A stretch of DNA of 64,000 nt from a bacterium (GCA_919901855.1 CAKKQC010000001.1:62001-126000); one strand, 5' to 3'. Positions 26,569 through 35,236 are shown, counted from the stretch's first letter. Notes: generated by a model from the sequence alone, not told the origin. Translations and numbers: made by a program.

Positions 26569-27396
26569 ATGACGCCGCCGCCGGTCTGGCTAAACACCCT
26601 CGGGTGCCCGGAGTGGTCGCTCGAAACAATCGCCCACCACGCCAAGGTCTTCGGCTACAACGGCATCGAGCTTAGGGCGAATGAGGACGGCAACCACTTC
26701 CACCCCGGCGCCTCCCCCGAGGAGACCGAACGGGTCGGCCGGCTCTTCCGCAACGCGGGCGTGCCCGTGACGAGCCTCATGGGCTACACGAAGTTCGCGT
26801 TCACGGACCGCTCCGAGATCGCGGCCAACCAGGCCGTCCTGCGCCAGCTCATCCAGCAGGCCCGGATCCTCGGGGCCCCGTTCATCCGCAGCTTCGCCGG
26901 CCAGCTCCCCAAGGGGTCCGACCGGGCCGCCATGATCAGGACGGTCGCGGACGCCCTTCACCCCCTGGCCGAGGAGGCTCTCGCCTCCGGAATCCGGATC
27001 GGGCTCGAGACCCACGACGACTGGTGCTCGGGGGAGGTCATCAAGGCCGTCATGGACCGTGCCAACTCCCGGGGGCTGGGGGTGGTCTACGACATCCTGA
27101 ACGCCTGGGACTCGGGAGCCGAGCCCTGGGACGTCGCCTACCCCCTCCTGAAGCCTCATATCCTCTACTGTCACCTCAAGGACGGCTACCGGCTGGCCGA
27201 CGGCAAGCTCCGGTACGTCCTGCTCGGGGCGGGCGACCTCCCCCTGCGGGCGATCCTCGCCCGGTTCAAGGCCGACGGATTCGAGGGAGCGTTCAGCTTC
27301 GAGTGGGAGAAGAAGTGGCACGCCGAGCTCGAGGCGCCCGAGCGCGCGATGCCCCACTTCCCGCACAAGGTCCGGGCGACCTGGGCGAGCGTCTAG
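26569..27396 (+). CDS. Sugar phosphate isomerase/epimerase-like TIM-barrel protein
   Basis: 275 residues of the xylose-isomerase-like TIM barrel family. Seen: GYNGIELR, GIRIGLETHDD with a metal-ligand Glu, GVVYDILNAWDSG, ILYCHLKDGYR and FSFEWEKKWH, supplying the Glu, Asp and His metal ligands. Such enzymes isomerise or epimerise free or phosphorylated sugars and inositols. It fits the carbohydrate-catabolic setting; the exact substrate cannot be read. Confidence 0.8.
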   Translation: MTPPPVWLNTLGCPEWSLETIAHHAKVFGYNGIELRANEDGNHFHPGASPEETERVGRLFRNAGVPVTSLMGYTKFAFTDRSEIAANQAVLRQLIQQARILGAPFIRSFAGQLPKGSDRAAMIRTVADALHPLAEEALASGIRIGLETHDDWCSGEVIKAVMDRANSRGLGVVYDILNAWDSGAEPWDVAYPLLKPHILYCHLKDGYRLADGKLRYVLLGAGDLPLRAILARFKADGFEGAFSFEWEKKWHAELEAPERAMPHFPHKVRATWASV

Positions 27397-27421
27397 GGAC
27401 GGAACTCCCCGGATTCGGCCG

Positions 27422-28072
27422 TCAGACCGAAGCCGCGGTTGCCCGGAGGATCGCGTCCACGAACGCGCCTTCGCGCTGCGCGCCCACGAGCGAGACCGTG
27501 TCGTTCACGACTATCTGGGGAACCCCCCGGACGCCGTATTTCTCGGCCAGCTCCGGAAACTCGCTCGCCTCGACCATGTCCGCCGTGATCTGGGGGAACA
27601 CGGTCGCGAGCCGGTGGGCGGTCCGCACCGCCGCCGGGCAGTACGGGCACGTCGGGGTCACGAAGACCTGGATGTGCGCCGACCGCGTGAGGTTGCCGAG
27701 CCGCTCGCGCGTATCCGCCGCGACCTCCGCCTTCCCCGCCGCCACCTCGTGGAGGGCCTCCAGGAGGGACACGAACTCGTACCCGACGGGCAGGCCGAAG
27801 AACCGGACCCGGGCCCCGGCCGGCCCCTCGAGCACGAGCGCGGGCGACTTGGTCACGCCGTAGGAGAGCGCGAAGTCGGGCTCGGTGAGCCGGTTGTGCT
27901 CCTCGTACTTCAGCTTGTCCGAAATGCCGGCCAGCTCGCCGAGCAGGTCCTTCATCTCCGGGCACGCCTCGCACGTCAGCGCGTCCGCGAACAGGACCAT
28001 CTTGACCGGCCCCGCCAGGTCCTTGAGCTGCGCTTCCACCTTCGTCCTGACGTCTCCCTCGATCCAGGCCAT
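27422..28072 (-). CDS. Protein disulfide oxidoreductase-like protein with two thioredoxin folds
   Basis: 216 residues with two thioredoxin-like halves. The first has TCEACPEM (CxxC at ~34-37) and the second has PTCPYCPAA (CxxC near 144), followed by GVRGVPQIVVND with the cis-proline. This is the arrangement of PDO/glutaredoxin-like proteins of thermophiles and anaerobes. No signal peptide. A good Shine-Dalgarno (AAGGAG) precedes the ATG. It sits at the end of the minus-strand multiheme cytochrome group, where thiol redox or cytochrome maturation roles are conceivable. Confidence 0.8.
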   Translation of the reverse strand: MAWIEGDVRTKVEAQLKDLAGPVKMVLFADALTCEACPEMKDLLGELAGISDKLKYEEHNRLTEPDFALSYGVTKSPALVLEGPAGARVRFFGLPVGYEFVSLLEALHEVAAGKAEVAADTRERLGNLTRSAHIQVFVTPTCPYCPAAVRTAHRLATVFPQITADMVEASEFPELAEKYGVRGVPQIVVNDTVSLVGAQREGAFVDAILRATAASV

Positions 28073-28091
28073 GGCTTGTTCTCCTTCCCCT

Positions 28092-28280
28092 TTACCGGCG
28101 GCGGTTGATCCCGAGGACGTAGTAGACCGGGCACCATCCCGCCAGCCCGGTCGCGAGCGGAAGCAACCCGAACAGCCCCCACCACGTGGAGGGGCCCACC
28201 CATATCAACGCGAGCAGGATCAGCCCTATTGTGACCCGGACCCCCCGCTCCCAGTACGGCACGTTCATCTCGTAGTTCAT
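28092..28280 (-). CDS. DUF2892 (YgaP-like) small membrane protein
   Basis: 62 residues: N-terminal NVPYWERGVRVTIG, two hydrophobic segments, then GLAGWCPVYYVLG, the standard DUF2892 signature as in the membrane part of YgaP rhodanese. The start at 28280 has a GGGGAGG Shine-Dalgarno. It lies between the 8-heme cytochrome gene and the thioredoxin-fold gene. Confidence 0.8.
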   Translation of the reverse strand: MNYEMNVPYWERGVRVTIGLILLALIWVGPSTWWGLFGLLPLATGLAGWCPVYYVLGINRRR

Positions 28281-28342
28281 GACGGCCTCCCCGGAGGGAT
28301 TGCCCCCCCTGCATCCGGTTAGATGCACGGGGGCAGGGAAGG

Positions 28343-30508
28343 TTACCGGTCTCCCAGGCCCCCTTCGCGCAGCTCAGGCAGGTCCACGAGCTCCGCCGCC
28401 CGGTCGGGCGGGTACCCCAGCGCCCGGAAGTCCATGACTCCCCCGGGGGCGTGGCAGTCGTGGCACCAGCGGCCCTTCCGCTGGATGCCGTGGTTGACCA
28501 TGAGCGTCCCCATCTGGCGCATCCAGTGGGTCTCGACGTTCCGGAGCTGGCCGTTGGCCATCGGGAAGGACGCCGACCAGGTCGGCACCCCGAAGTAGTG
28601 CATGAACTCGTCCATCATGTAGACCTTGAAGGGCCACTGGTACATCCTTTTCACGATTGGGTTCTGGATCGCGGTCCGCACGGACCGGGCCGTGTCCCCG
28701 GTCTCGCCGTAGACGGAATAGTCGAACGGCAGGATCATGGCCCCGAACGGACCCCGGTTCCCCATGTCCTCGTACATGAGCGCGTTGAAGAGCTTGAACG
28801 GGTAAAGCCGGCTCTTTCCCCGTTTCATGATCGGCCGCAGCCGCTCCTCCACGATCCGGCCCCGCTGGGCCAGCAGGTCCGGCGGAAGCTGGGTCAGCGT
28901 GTCGGCGGCCGCGCGGACGTAGGCATCGAGGTCGAATCCGTATCGCCGGGCGAGGGGGGCGGCCCGATCGGCGAGCAGGGCCCGGGCCCGCGGACCGAGC
29001 CTCGTCATCTGGTTCATGAGCGGGTTGTATGCTCCCGGCGCGGACGGGTTGTCCCCGAGCGCGTTGGCCAGGAACGTCCCGTAGCCGTTGAACCACAGGA
29101 ATGTGAAACCGACGCCGGGGTCCCCCGAGCGCAGGACGTCCGTCGGCGCCCAGAGCCCCTCCTCCGCGTTCCACGTGGGGTGGACCCAGTCCCGGAGGAC
29201 GACACTGCTGGACTCCAGCTCCTTGATGTGGCAGGCCTCGCACGCGAGCCGGTCGACGTGGGCGTTGAGGAACGCGCGGGACTTCTTGTCCCGAGTATGC
29301 GGGGCCGCCGAGTGGCAGTTCTCGCACTCGACGACCTGCCCCGGCAGGTCGTTCCCGACGAGGTCCGTGCCCCGGGTGCCGCGCGGGATCTTGTGCCCCT
29401 GCGGCACGTGGCAGTCGGTGCAGAGCAGGCCCGCGGCCGCGTGCACGTCCGAGGCCGGGCTGAACCCGTTCCCGCGCTTGGCCCCGGCGTGCAGGAGCCG
29501 CGGGTGCTCGCGGCCCAGCGCCTTCCCCGCCGCGTTCGCGGGATAGAGGTCCCCGCCCATGTTGTGCTGGTGGCACCACAGGCAGTTGTCGTTGGTCGGC
29601 TTCGTGACCGCGAGCGCCGCCCTCAGCGACCGGTCCTGGTTCCACCGCCGGCCGCCCTTCCCCTCGACGACGAACCGCTCGTTCATGTCGTACGCCTGCG
29701 AGTGGCAGATCAGGCAGTCGATCCCGGCCTTGGCGTGAGCCGGCACATCTCCGATGGGCATCATCTTCTCGGTCGCCGGGTGCGTGTTCCCGCCGATGTG
29801 GCACTGGCCACAGCCCTCGCTGCGCACGACGGTCTTGCCGCCCTTCGGCTTCGTCTTCACGAGCGCCGCCCACCCGGTCCACGAGAAGCTCCCGGGGATT
29901 CCGCACGCGCGGTCGATCTTGCCCACCGGGATCGGCCGGCCCTTGGCGTTCACCTCGCGGCCGTCGTACCCGACCGTCGTAAACCCGCCCGCCATCGCCT
30001 GGAACCGAAAGTGCATGGTCTCGACCACGTCGGCGAGCGTGTCCACGACCCGCGCCCTTCCGTCGGCGTCCCGGACCTCCATCGTCCGATGGCACCTGAG
30101 GCACGTGGCCGGGCCCTCGTAGCGCAGGATTCCGGCGTCGCGGAAGTATCCTATATGCGCGAACCCCGTCGCGGGTTCCGCGGACCGGACATCCATCCGG
30201 AGCTGGAGCTTGATCCGCCGCGAGAAGCCTTTCGTCTCGGTCTTTGTCGCGGTCTCGGCGGACCGCAGCCTCGCCTCATGCGTGAGGTCCGACGCGATCC
30301 GGTCGAACTCGGCGGAAGTTACCGCCACGCTGTTGGGATACGTCAGGACGGGGTTGGTGACGCCCGTGTACCACTCGAAGGCGACGGGATAGAGGAGGGC
30401 ATAGAGGACCCAGAGGACGAGGAGCCCGCCCGCCGCGTACCGGGCGGCGCGGACGCCCGGACGGTTCACCCGGGCGATCCAGCGCGAGGCGCGACTACGG
30501 GACTTCAC
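28343..30508 (-). CDS. Membrane-anchored octaheme cytochrome c
   Basis: 721 residues. An N-terminal membrane helix (~25-48) is followed by a large periplasmic part with eight CxxCH heme sites: CLRCH, CGQCH, CLICH, CLWCH, CTDCH, CENCH, CEACH and CHDCH. Seven lie between ~130 and 440; the eighth is near the C-terminus after a ~230-residue heme-free region. Additional histidines can serve as distal ligands. I do not recognise a named reductase family. GTG 30508 overlaps the cytochrome b stop by 4 bp. The protein probably exchanges electrons with the 7-heme cytochrome and the cytochrome b in one complex. Confidence 0.85.
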   Translation of the reverse strand: MKSRSRASRWIARVNRPGVRAARYAAGGLLVLWVLYALLYPVAFEWYTGVTNPVLTYPNSVAVTSAEFDRIASDLTHEARLRSAETATKTETKGFSRRIKLQLRMDVRSAEPATGFAHIGYFRDAGILRYEGPATCLRCHRTMEVRDADGRARVVDTLADVVETMHFRFQAMAGGFTTVGYDGREVNAKGRPIPVGKIDRACGIPGSFSWTGWAALVKTKPKGGKTVVRSEGCGQCHIGGNTHPATEKMMPIGDVPAHAKAGIDCLICHSQAYDMNERFVVEGKGGRRWNQDRSLRAALAVTKPTNDNCLWCHQHNMGGDLYPANAAGKALGREHPRLLHAGAKRGNGFSPASDVHAAAGLLCTDCHVPQGHKIPRGTRGTDLVGNDLPGQVVECENCHSAAPHTRDKKSRAFLNAHVDRLACEACHIKELESSSVVLRDWVHPTWNAEEGLWAPTDVLRSGDPGVGFTFLWFNGYGTFLANALGDNPSAPGAYNPLMNQMTRLGPRARALLADRAAPLARRYGFDLDAYVRAAADTLTQLPPDLLAQRGRIVEERLRPIMKRGKSRLYPFKLFNALMYEDMGNRGPFGAMILPFDYSVYGETGDTARSVRTAIQNPIVKRMYQWPFKVYMMDEFMHYFGVPTWSASFPMANGQLRNVETHWMRQMGTLMVNHGIQRKGRWCHDCHAPGGVMDFRALGYPPDRAAELVDLPELREGGLGDR

Positions 30509-31140
30509 CGGGACCTCCGGCCGGGACGATGGTCGCCCACGAGCATGGAACGGTAGTATTCCGTGACCGGATTCCCGGTCGTCGCGAGATAGACGTGGGC
30601 CGCGAGGAAGAGCGCGCCCGCGAACGCCGCCAGCGCGTGCAAGACCGCCGCCGGCCAGATTCCGCCCCGGCCGAGTACGCGCTCCGGCGCGGCCTCGGGA
30701 AACAGGAGGATGAGACCCGTGATCCCAACCAGGGGGAACCAGCCGTACATGACGGCGAGATAGGTCACGCGCTGGAGCGGATTGAACTTCGTTTCCCGGG
30801 AAGCCGTGAAGGGGTTCGGCTCGCCCCGGAAGATGCCGAGGAGGTACCAGCGCGCCTGCCGGATCATGCCGGCGACGAGACCCCGGGCCCGCAACGCGTA
30901 GTGGCGCCCGTTCACCGACCTCGCGTTCACGGCGAGGAAGCCCGCGTACAGCAGCAGGATCGCGACCCCGGCGAGGTTGTGGACGGCGCGGGCGGTCCGG
31001 AACGGGATGAGCGGCTCGCCGGGCGTCGCGAAGTGCATGCTGAACCCGGTGGCCAAGAGCGCGACGAAGAGCGCGGCATTGGTCCAGTGCCAGCCCCGGA
31101 GCCAGCCGGGGTACAGGGGGACGGGCGAGGTTGGCCTCAT
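30505..31140 (-). CDS. Cytochrome b-type integral membrane subunit
   Basis: 211 residues with about four membrane helices and well-placed histidines: WLRGWHWTNAALFV in helix 1, ARAVHNLAGVA in helix 2, and VLHALAAFAGALFLAAHVYLA in the last helix (quoted in part). This resembles the di-heme cytochrome b subunits of thiosulfate reductase/formate dehydrogenase (PhsC/FdnI-like), linking quinone to periplasmic cytochromes. Start 31140 chosen for the 4-bp overlap with the upstream gene. Confidence 0.75.
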   Translation of the reverse strand: MRPTSPVPLYPGWLRGWHWTNAALFVALLATGFSMHFATPGEPLIPFRTARAVHNLAGVAILLLYAGFLAVNARSVNGRHYALRARGLVAGMIRQARWYLLGIFRGEPNPFTASRETKFNPLQRVTYLAVMYGWFPLVGITGLILLFPEAAPERVLGRGGIWPAAVLHALAAFAGALFLAAHVYLATTGNPVTEYYRSMLVGDHRPGRRSR

Positions 31141-32096
31141 CGGCGGGACCTCCGCGATGCCAACCCGGGGCGCAGGCGCCAACGCAGCCACGCGTGGCCC
31201 GCGATCGCGGCCAGCGCGAGTCCCAGCACCGCGAGCGCGACCCGGTCAACCGCCATGTTCCGCGTCGCCCCGACGACGTAGGCGTCGTTCAGGAGCGCGG
31301 CATTCACGAACCCGCGCGCGGCCCGGGACTCCTTCGCCGTATGGCGGTACAACCGGGTGAAGAGGATCGAGTTCCGGCTGTGACAACCGACGCAATCCCG
31401 CACGGCCTCGTCAGCCGGCACGATCCGGTGTCCCTGCGCCGCGCGCGGCGTGTCGCGCGTGTCGGTCGACGCCCGGTCCCCCAGGTGGCAGTCGAGGCAC
31501 CGGACCGTCCTCCAATGGAGGGCCACGTTCGGAAGCCAGTCGTGCTTCGCCGCGAGCGCCGCGAGCGCGCGAGCCGCGGGCGCGGCAGTCCGTCTCCGGC
31601 CGGCGTGACAGCCGAGGCACACGGCGTTCGACGCCGCCACCAGGGACGGGGCGTCGGCTCCGGCCAGCCGGAAGCTGTGGGGATCGTGACAGGCGAAGCA
31701 GTCGAACCGTTTACCCATCCTGCGGACGTGCACGCTGGCCGCGACCTCCCGTCCGATCGCGGGGAATCCGCGCGCACGGAGCTTGGGATCGTCCCGGTGG
31801 CAGTCCAGGCAGCGCAGGCGCTCACCGGCGGTCTCGGCCGGGTGCGGATACCACCTGAACTCCCGGCTGTGACAGCGCGTGCACGCGAGCTTCCGGTGGT
31901 TCGAGGCCGCGAACGCGGCGGGGTCCACGGCCAGCGAGACCACCCGGCCGGTCCGCTCGTCGCGATACGCCATGGTGGCCATGCGGTGGCACCGAAGACA
32001 TTCCAGGTTGGGATCCTTCGGGGACGCCATGGCGGCGTGGGGTGAAGGGCTCGACGCCGCGAGCGCGAACAGCACCGCAAGGTCGGGCATCGTCAT
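31137..32096 (-). CDS. Heptaheme cytochrome c with C-terminal membrane helix
   Basis: 319 residues: short signal sequence, seven CxxCH sites (CLRCH, CTRCH, CLDCH, CFACH, CLGCH, CLDCH, CVGCH) evenly spread from ~32 to ~235, then a C-terminal hydrophobic helix (VALAVLGLALAAIAGHAW) that would anchor it with the heme domain outside. Overlaps both the anti-sigma gene and the cytochrome b gene by 4 bp. It looks like a NapC/NrfH-style electron-transfer protein enlarged to seven hemes. Confidence 0.82.
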   Translation of the reverse strand: MTMPDLAVLFALAASSPSPHAAMASPKDPNLECLRCHRMATMAYRDERTGRVVSLAVDPAAFAASNHRKLACTRCHSREFRWYPHPAETAGERLRCLDCHRDDPKLRARGFPAIGREVAASVHVRRMGKRFDCFACHDPHSFRLAGADAPSLVAASNAVCLGCHAGRRRTAAPAARALAALAAKHDWLPNVALHWRTVRCLDCHLGDRASTDTRDTPRAAQGHRIVPADEAVRDCVGCHSRNSILFTRLYRHTAKESRAARGFVNAALLNDAYVVGATRNMAVDRVALAVLGLALAAIAGHAWLRWRLRPGLASRRSRR

Positions 32097-32338
32097 GCGG
32101 GGCCCATTCGCTCCTTCCACTTCGCCCTGACGGCGGCGTGGAGCCGGTCGCGAAACGCGTCCGGCATCTCATAGGGCTTCCCGTCGCGGAACAGCGCGAT
32201 CGTGCGGCGGACGTTGTCCACCACGACCTGGCAGGGCTGGCACCCTGCCAGGTGGGATTCGAACGCCTCGCAGATGCCGGGCTCGAGCCCGCCGTCGACG
32301 TAGTCACCCAGGGCCTTGAGGAGGTCCTCGCACTTCAT
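32093..32338 (-). CDS. Zinc-finger anti-sigma factor
   Basis: 81 residues with the ZAS motif: MKCEDLLKALGDYVDG, then FESHLAGCQPCQ (HxxxCxxC). There is no transmembrane helix, so it is a soluble anti-sigma factor, a class that often senses redox or metal stress through its Zn-thiol site. It follows the ECF sigma gene and overlaps the 7-heme cytochrome gene, so it should control the sigma factor that reads this operon. Confidence 0.85.
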   Translation of the reverse strand: MKCEDLLKALGDYVDGGLEPGICEAFESHLAGCQPCQVVVDNVRRTIALFRDGKPYEMPDAFRDRLHAAVRAKWKERMGPA

Positions 32339-32380
32339 GTGAGCCCTTCTGTATGTATGGATGCCCCGCGGCCGAAAAGG

Positions 32381-33016
32381 TTACGGGCCATGCGGATGCC
32401 CCAAGTCCACCCGGGTGGCGGGGTCGCCGAAGTCCCGGGTCAGCCGCTCCCGGAGCTTGAGCCGGGCCCGCAGCAGCCGCACTTTCACGTTGCCCTCCGT
32501 GATCCCGAGCGCCGAGGAGGTCTCGGCCACCGAAAAGCCCTGGACGTCCCGGAGCAGGAAGACGGCCCGGTGCTTCTCGTCCAGCTCCGCCAGCGCCTTG
32601 TCCATGAGAGCCGCCGTCTCGGCCCGGGTCGCGAGCCGCTCCGGGTTCTCGCGCCAGCCGGCCACGAACTCGGGGAACGGCGGCCCCGCCTCGTCGTCGG
32701 CGGACGGCGACTCCTCGAACGGCACGGTCGGGAGGCCCCGGCGCTTGCGCAGGATCTCGAGCGCGTGGTTGGTCGCGATCCGGGTCAGCCAGGTCCGGAA
32801 CGCGGCCTCTTCGCGGAAGCCCTTGAGGTGCTCGACGACGGACAGGAACGTGCGCTGGACCGCGTCCTCGGCGTCCTCGCGCTGCTGGAGGATGCCCACG
32901 GTGAGCCCGTACATCCGCCGCTCGTACTTGGCCATCAGCGCCTCGAAAGCCGCGTAGTCTCCGGCCTTCGCCTGCCGCACGAGTGCGGCGTCCTCGTCCA
33001 CGCCCGGCGGTGTCAT
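32381..33016 (-). CDS. ECF-family RNA polymerase sigma factor
   Basis: 211 residues. Region 2 is FEALMAKYERRMYGLTVGIL and DAEDAVQRTFLSVVEHL; region 4 is ALAELDEKHRAVFLLRDVQG and SVAETSSALGITEGNVKVRLLRAR with the helix-turn-helix. It should direct polymerase to specific promoters, probably including its own. The anti-sigma factor gene lies 42 bp downstream, and the three cytochrome genes after it are overlapped, implying that sigma activity controls the electron-transfer complex. Confidence 0.92.
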   Translation of the reverse strand: MTPPGVDEDAALVRQAKAGDYAAFEALMAKYERRMYGLTVGILQQREDAEDAVQRTFLSVVEHLKGFREEAAFRTWLTRIATNHALEILRKRRGLPTVPFEESPSADDEAGPPFPEFVAGWRENPERLATRAETAALMDKALAELDEKHRAVFLLRDVQGFSVAETSSALGITEGNVKVRLLRARLKLRERLTRDFGDPATRVDLGHPHGP

Positions 33017-33025
33017 GTCTCCCGC

Positions 33026-33031
33026 ACGATA
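33026..33031 (-). promoter_or_regulatory. TATCGT box upstream of the ECF sigma gene
   Basis: On the minus strand TATCGT ends 9 nt before the sigma-factor ATG. A GGAAAC motif lies 12 nt further upstream and a CGTG overlaps the box, which loosely resembles ECF promoters (GGAAC...CGT) but with too short a spacer. The box geometry equals that of other transcription-unit starts in the window. Confidence 0.35.
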
Positions 33032-33093
33032 CCACGCGACCCGTTTCCGCTACGAGCCACGCGATTTCGTTCAATAATCAATCCGCCGCTCGC

Positions 33094-33123
33094 AGACGAT
33101 GTTGCGGCTTCGCAATATCGTCT
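33094..33123. promoter_or_regulatory. Long imperfect inverted repeat upstream of the GH5 gene
   Basis: Arms AGACGATGTTGCG (33094-33106) and CGCAATATCGTCT (33111-33123) pair over 13 bp with one mismatch around a GCTT loop. It lies in the 128-bp divergent region between the ECF sigma gene and the GH5 gene, 21 bp before the latter's ATG. It could be an operator or an RNA leader hairpin. Confidence 0.5.
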
Positions 33124-33144
33124 ACCATTGATCGGGATGGACGC

Positions 33145-35196
33145 ATGCGGGGACTGACCGTCATGCTCCTGGCCGCCTGGGCGGCCGGAGGGGGGATGAG
33201 CCGGAGGGCGGAAGCCGCGGCGCCCCGGGGATACGTCCATGCGTCCGGCACCGAACTCGTGGACGGCGCCGGGTCACCCCTGCGCCTGCGCGGCGTCAAC
33301 CTCGGGTTCTGGCTGCTCTGGGAGTCCTACCTCATCCGCTTCGAGGGGAAGGACCTCACCGAGTCCCGGATGAAGCGGGCCGTTGTCGACCTCGTGGGTC
33401 GCGAGGCGGCCGGTCGCTTCTTCCGGTCGTGCCGCGAGAACACGGTGGCGCCGGCCGACCTCCGGCGGATTCGCGAGCTCGGGTGGAACTGCGTCCGGAT
33501 CCCGTTCAACGCCCGGATCCTCTCGGACCGGGGACACTTCGATCTGGCCCCGGGCGAGGGCTGGAGGGTTCTCGACCGCGCGCTCGACTGGTGCGAGGCC
33601 GAGGGTCTGTACGTCGTCCTCGACATGCACAGCGCGCCCGGCGGCCAGAACGCCGGCGGCATCTCCGACAACGACAACCACGCCGGGCTCTTCGAGGGCC
33701 CCTCCACGACGAGGTTCCGCGACGAGACGGCGGCGCTGTGGGGTGCGATCGCCCGACGGTACGCCAAGCGCACGATCATCGCCGCGTACGACCTCCTCAA
33801 CGAACCCGTCGTGAAGAACGAGTGGGGCGACGGCGAGGCGCTCATGGCCGTGACCCGCCGGCTCGTTGCCGCGGTCCGGCGCGAGGACCCCGACCACATG
33901 ATCATGGTCGAGGGGAACTGGTACGCGACCGACTTCCACATGTTCGAAGGCGCGGCCCTCGACTCCAACCTCTGCTACCAGTTCCACAAGTACTGGAGCG
34001 AGACCGGGCCCGACACGATCGGCTACCTCGTCGACCTCCGCCGGAAGCTCGACGCCCCGTTCTGGCTGGGAGAGACCGGCGAGAACTCCCGGAAGTGGTA
34101 CGCCCGGTGCATCGGGCTAATGGAGGAGGCCGGGTTCGGGTGGTGCTTCTGGCCCTGGAAACGGATCGGGGACGGGTGCATCCAGCGCGTTGACCAGCCG
34201 GACGCGTGGCGCCGGACGTCGGAGGCGCTGGGCGACCCCGGGAAGCGGAAGGGGCTGTCCCGGAAGGAAGCGGTGGCGGGGTTGACGGCGCTGGCCGAAG
34301 CACTCCGGCTCGCCAACTGCCGGGAGGACCCGGAGACCGTGCGGGCCCTGCGCGGGGAATACCCCGAGGTCTTCCGGGTCCCGGGCCGGCTCGATGCGGC
34401 CGAGTACGCGCGGTGCGCGGTCCGGCAGAAGGGGAACGCCGGGGGCAGGCACCGCGCGGGTGATGCGGACATCTTCAAGGAGGGCGAGGCCCTCGTCGTC
34501 CGGAACCTGGAAGCCGGCGACTCGCTGGCCTGGGACGTGGAAGCGCTCGCCGCCGACGTCATGCGGCCGGTCCTGCACGGCGCGACCGGATTCCTCGACG
34601 TGCTCGTGGACGGCGCGACGCTGCCCCCGGGTGGCGCCGGGATCGCGGCCGGACGGCACGTCGTCACGGTCCGCGCCACCGCCGCGCGCGCAGTTGCGGC
34701 GTCCGCCGAAACTGCGGGGGCCGCTCCTGCGGCCCTAGCGGCCCTCGAGCTTGCCTCCCGGCCCGGCCGGATCGAGGCCGAGGACTTCCTTCCCGGCCAG
34801 GATGCCGGTTACCACGACCTCGACAACGTGAACCACGGCAAGTCCGAGGTACGGAAGGGCGAGGGCGTCTCCGTCGAGGAGTGCAGCGAGGGCGGGTGCA
34901 ACATCGGCTGGATCGAGGCCGGCGAGTGGTTCACGTGGCGAATCGAGGTCCCGCGCGCGGGCACGTACGATCTCGTGATCCGGTACTCGTCCCGGTCGGG
35001 CGGCGGACCGTTCCGGCTCAGCCTCGAGGGCCGGAAGCTGGCCGACGGCCTCATGACCCCGTCCACGGGCTGGTGGCAGAACTGGGCGGACCTGAAGGTG
35101 CCCGGACTCGCGCTCCCCGCCGGTTCCCACCTGCTCCGACTCGACGCCGTCAAGGGCGGCTACAACCTCAACTATTTCCTGTTCCTGCCTCACTGA
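33145..35196 (+). CDS. Secreted GH5-like glycosidase with C-terminal CBM6/35-like domain
   Basis: 683 residues with signal peptide. The TIM barrel has LRLRGVNLGFWLLWESY, WNCVRIPFN, VVLDMHSAPGGQN, the acid/base in YDLLNEPV (Glu near 220) and the nucleophile in WLGETGEN (Glu near 309), as in GH5 cellulases/glucanases/mannanases. After a linker region (~450-530) a carbohydrate-binding module of CBM6/35 type starts at RIEAEDFLPGQDAGYHD and ends with SHLLRLDAVKGGYNLNYF. The linker contains a palindromic insertion (34689-34735). Probably an extracellular or periplasmic endoglycanase. Confidence 0.85.
   Translation: MRGLTVMLLAAWAAGGGMSRRAEAAAPRGYVHASGTELVDGAGSPLRLRGVNLGFWLLWESYLIRFEGKDLTESRMKRAVVDLVGREAAGRFFRSCRENTVAPADLRRIRELGWNCVRIPFNARILSDRGHFDLAPGEGWRVLDRALDWCEAEGLYVVLDMHSAPGGQNAGGISDNDNHAGLFEGPSTTRFRDETAALWGAIARRYAKRTIIAAYDLLNEPVVKNEWGDGEALMAVTRRLVAAVRREDPDHMIMVEGNWYATDFHMFEGAALDSNLCYQFHKYWSETGPDTIGYLVDLRRKLDAPFWLGETGENSRKWYARCIGLMEEAGFGWCFWPWKRIGDGCIQRVDQPDAWRRTSEALGDPGKRKGLSRKEAVAGLTALAEALRLANCREDPETVRALRGEYPEVFRVPGRLDAAEYARCAVRQKGNAGGRHRAGDADIFKEGEALVVRNLEAGDSLAWDVEALAADVMRPVLHGATGFLDVLVDGATLPPGGAGIAAGRHVVTVRATAARAVAASAETAGAAPAALAALELASRPGRIEAEDFLPGQDAGYHDLDNVNHGKSEVRKGEGVSVEECSEGGCNIGWIEAGEWFTWRIEVPRAGTYDLVIRYSSRSGGGPFRLSLEGRKLADGLMTPSTGWWQNWADLKVPGLALPAGSHLLRLDAVKGGYNLNYFLFLPH
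34689..34735. repeat. In-frame paired palindromic element (copy 3)
   Basis: Hairpin 1: 13-bp arms at 34689-34701 and 34704-34716 around a TC loop, one mismatch. Hairpin 2: GGGCCGC (34718-34724) and GCGGCCC (34729-34735) with a TCCT loop. It encodes AVAASAETAG then AAPAALA in the linker of the GH5 enzyme, in the same codon phase as copies 1 and 2. Confidence 0.6.
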
Positions 35197-35236
35197 AACC
35201 CCCCGTCCCCGCCGGGGTGTGTTAGGCTGGGATACC

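Noticed and set aside
35199-35222. CCCC-GCC-GGGG stem after the GH5 gene as intrinsic terminator
   Set aside because: Only a 4-bp stem and no real T-tract; too weak to annotate.
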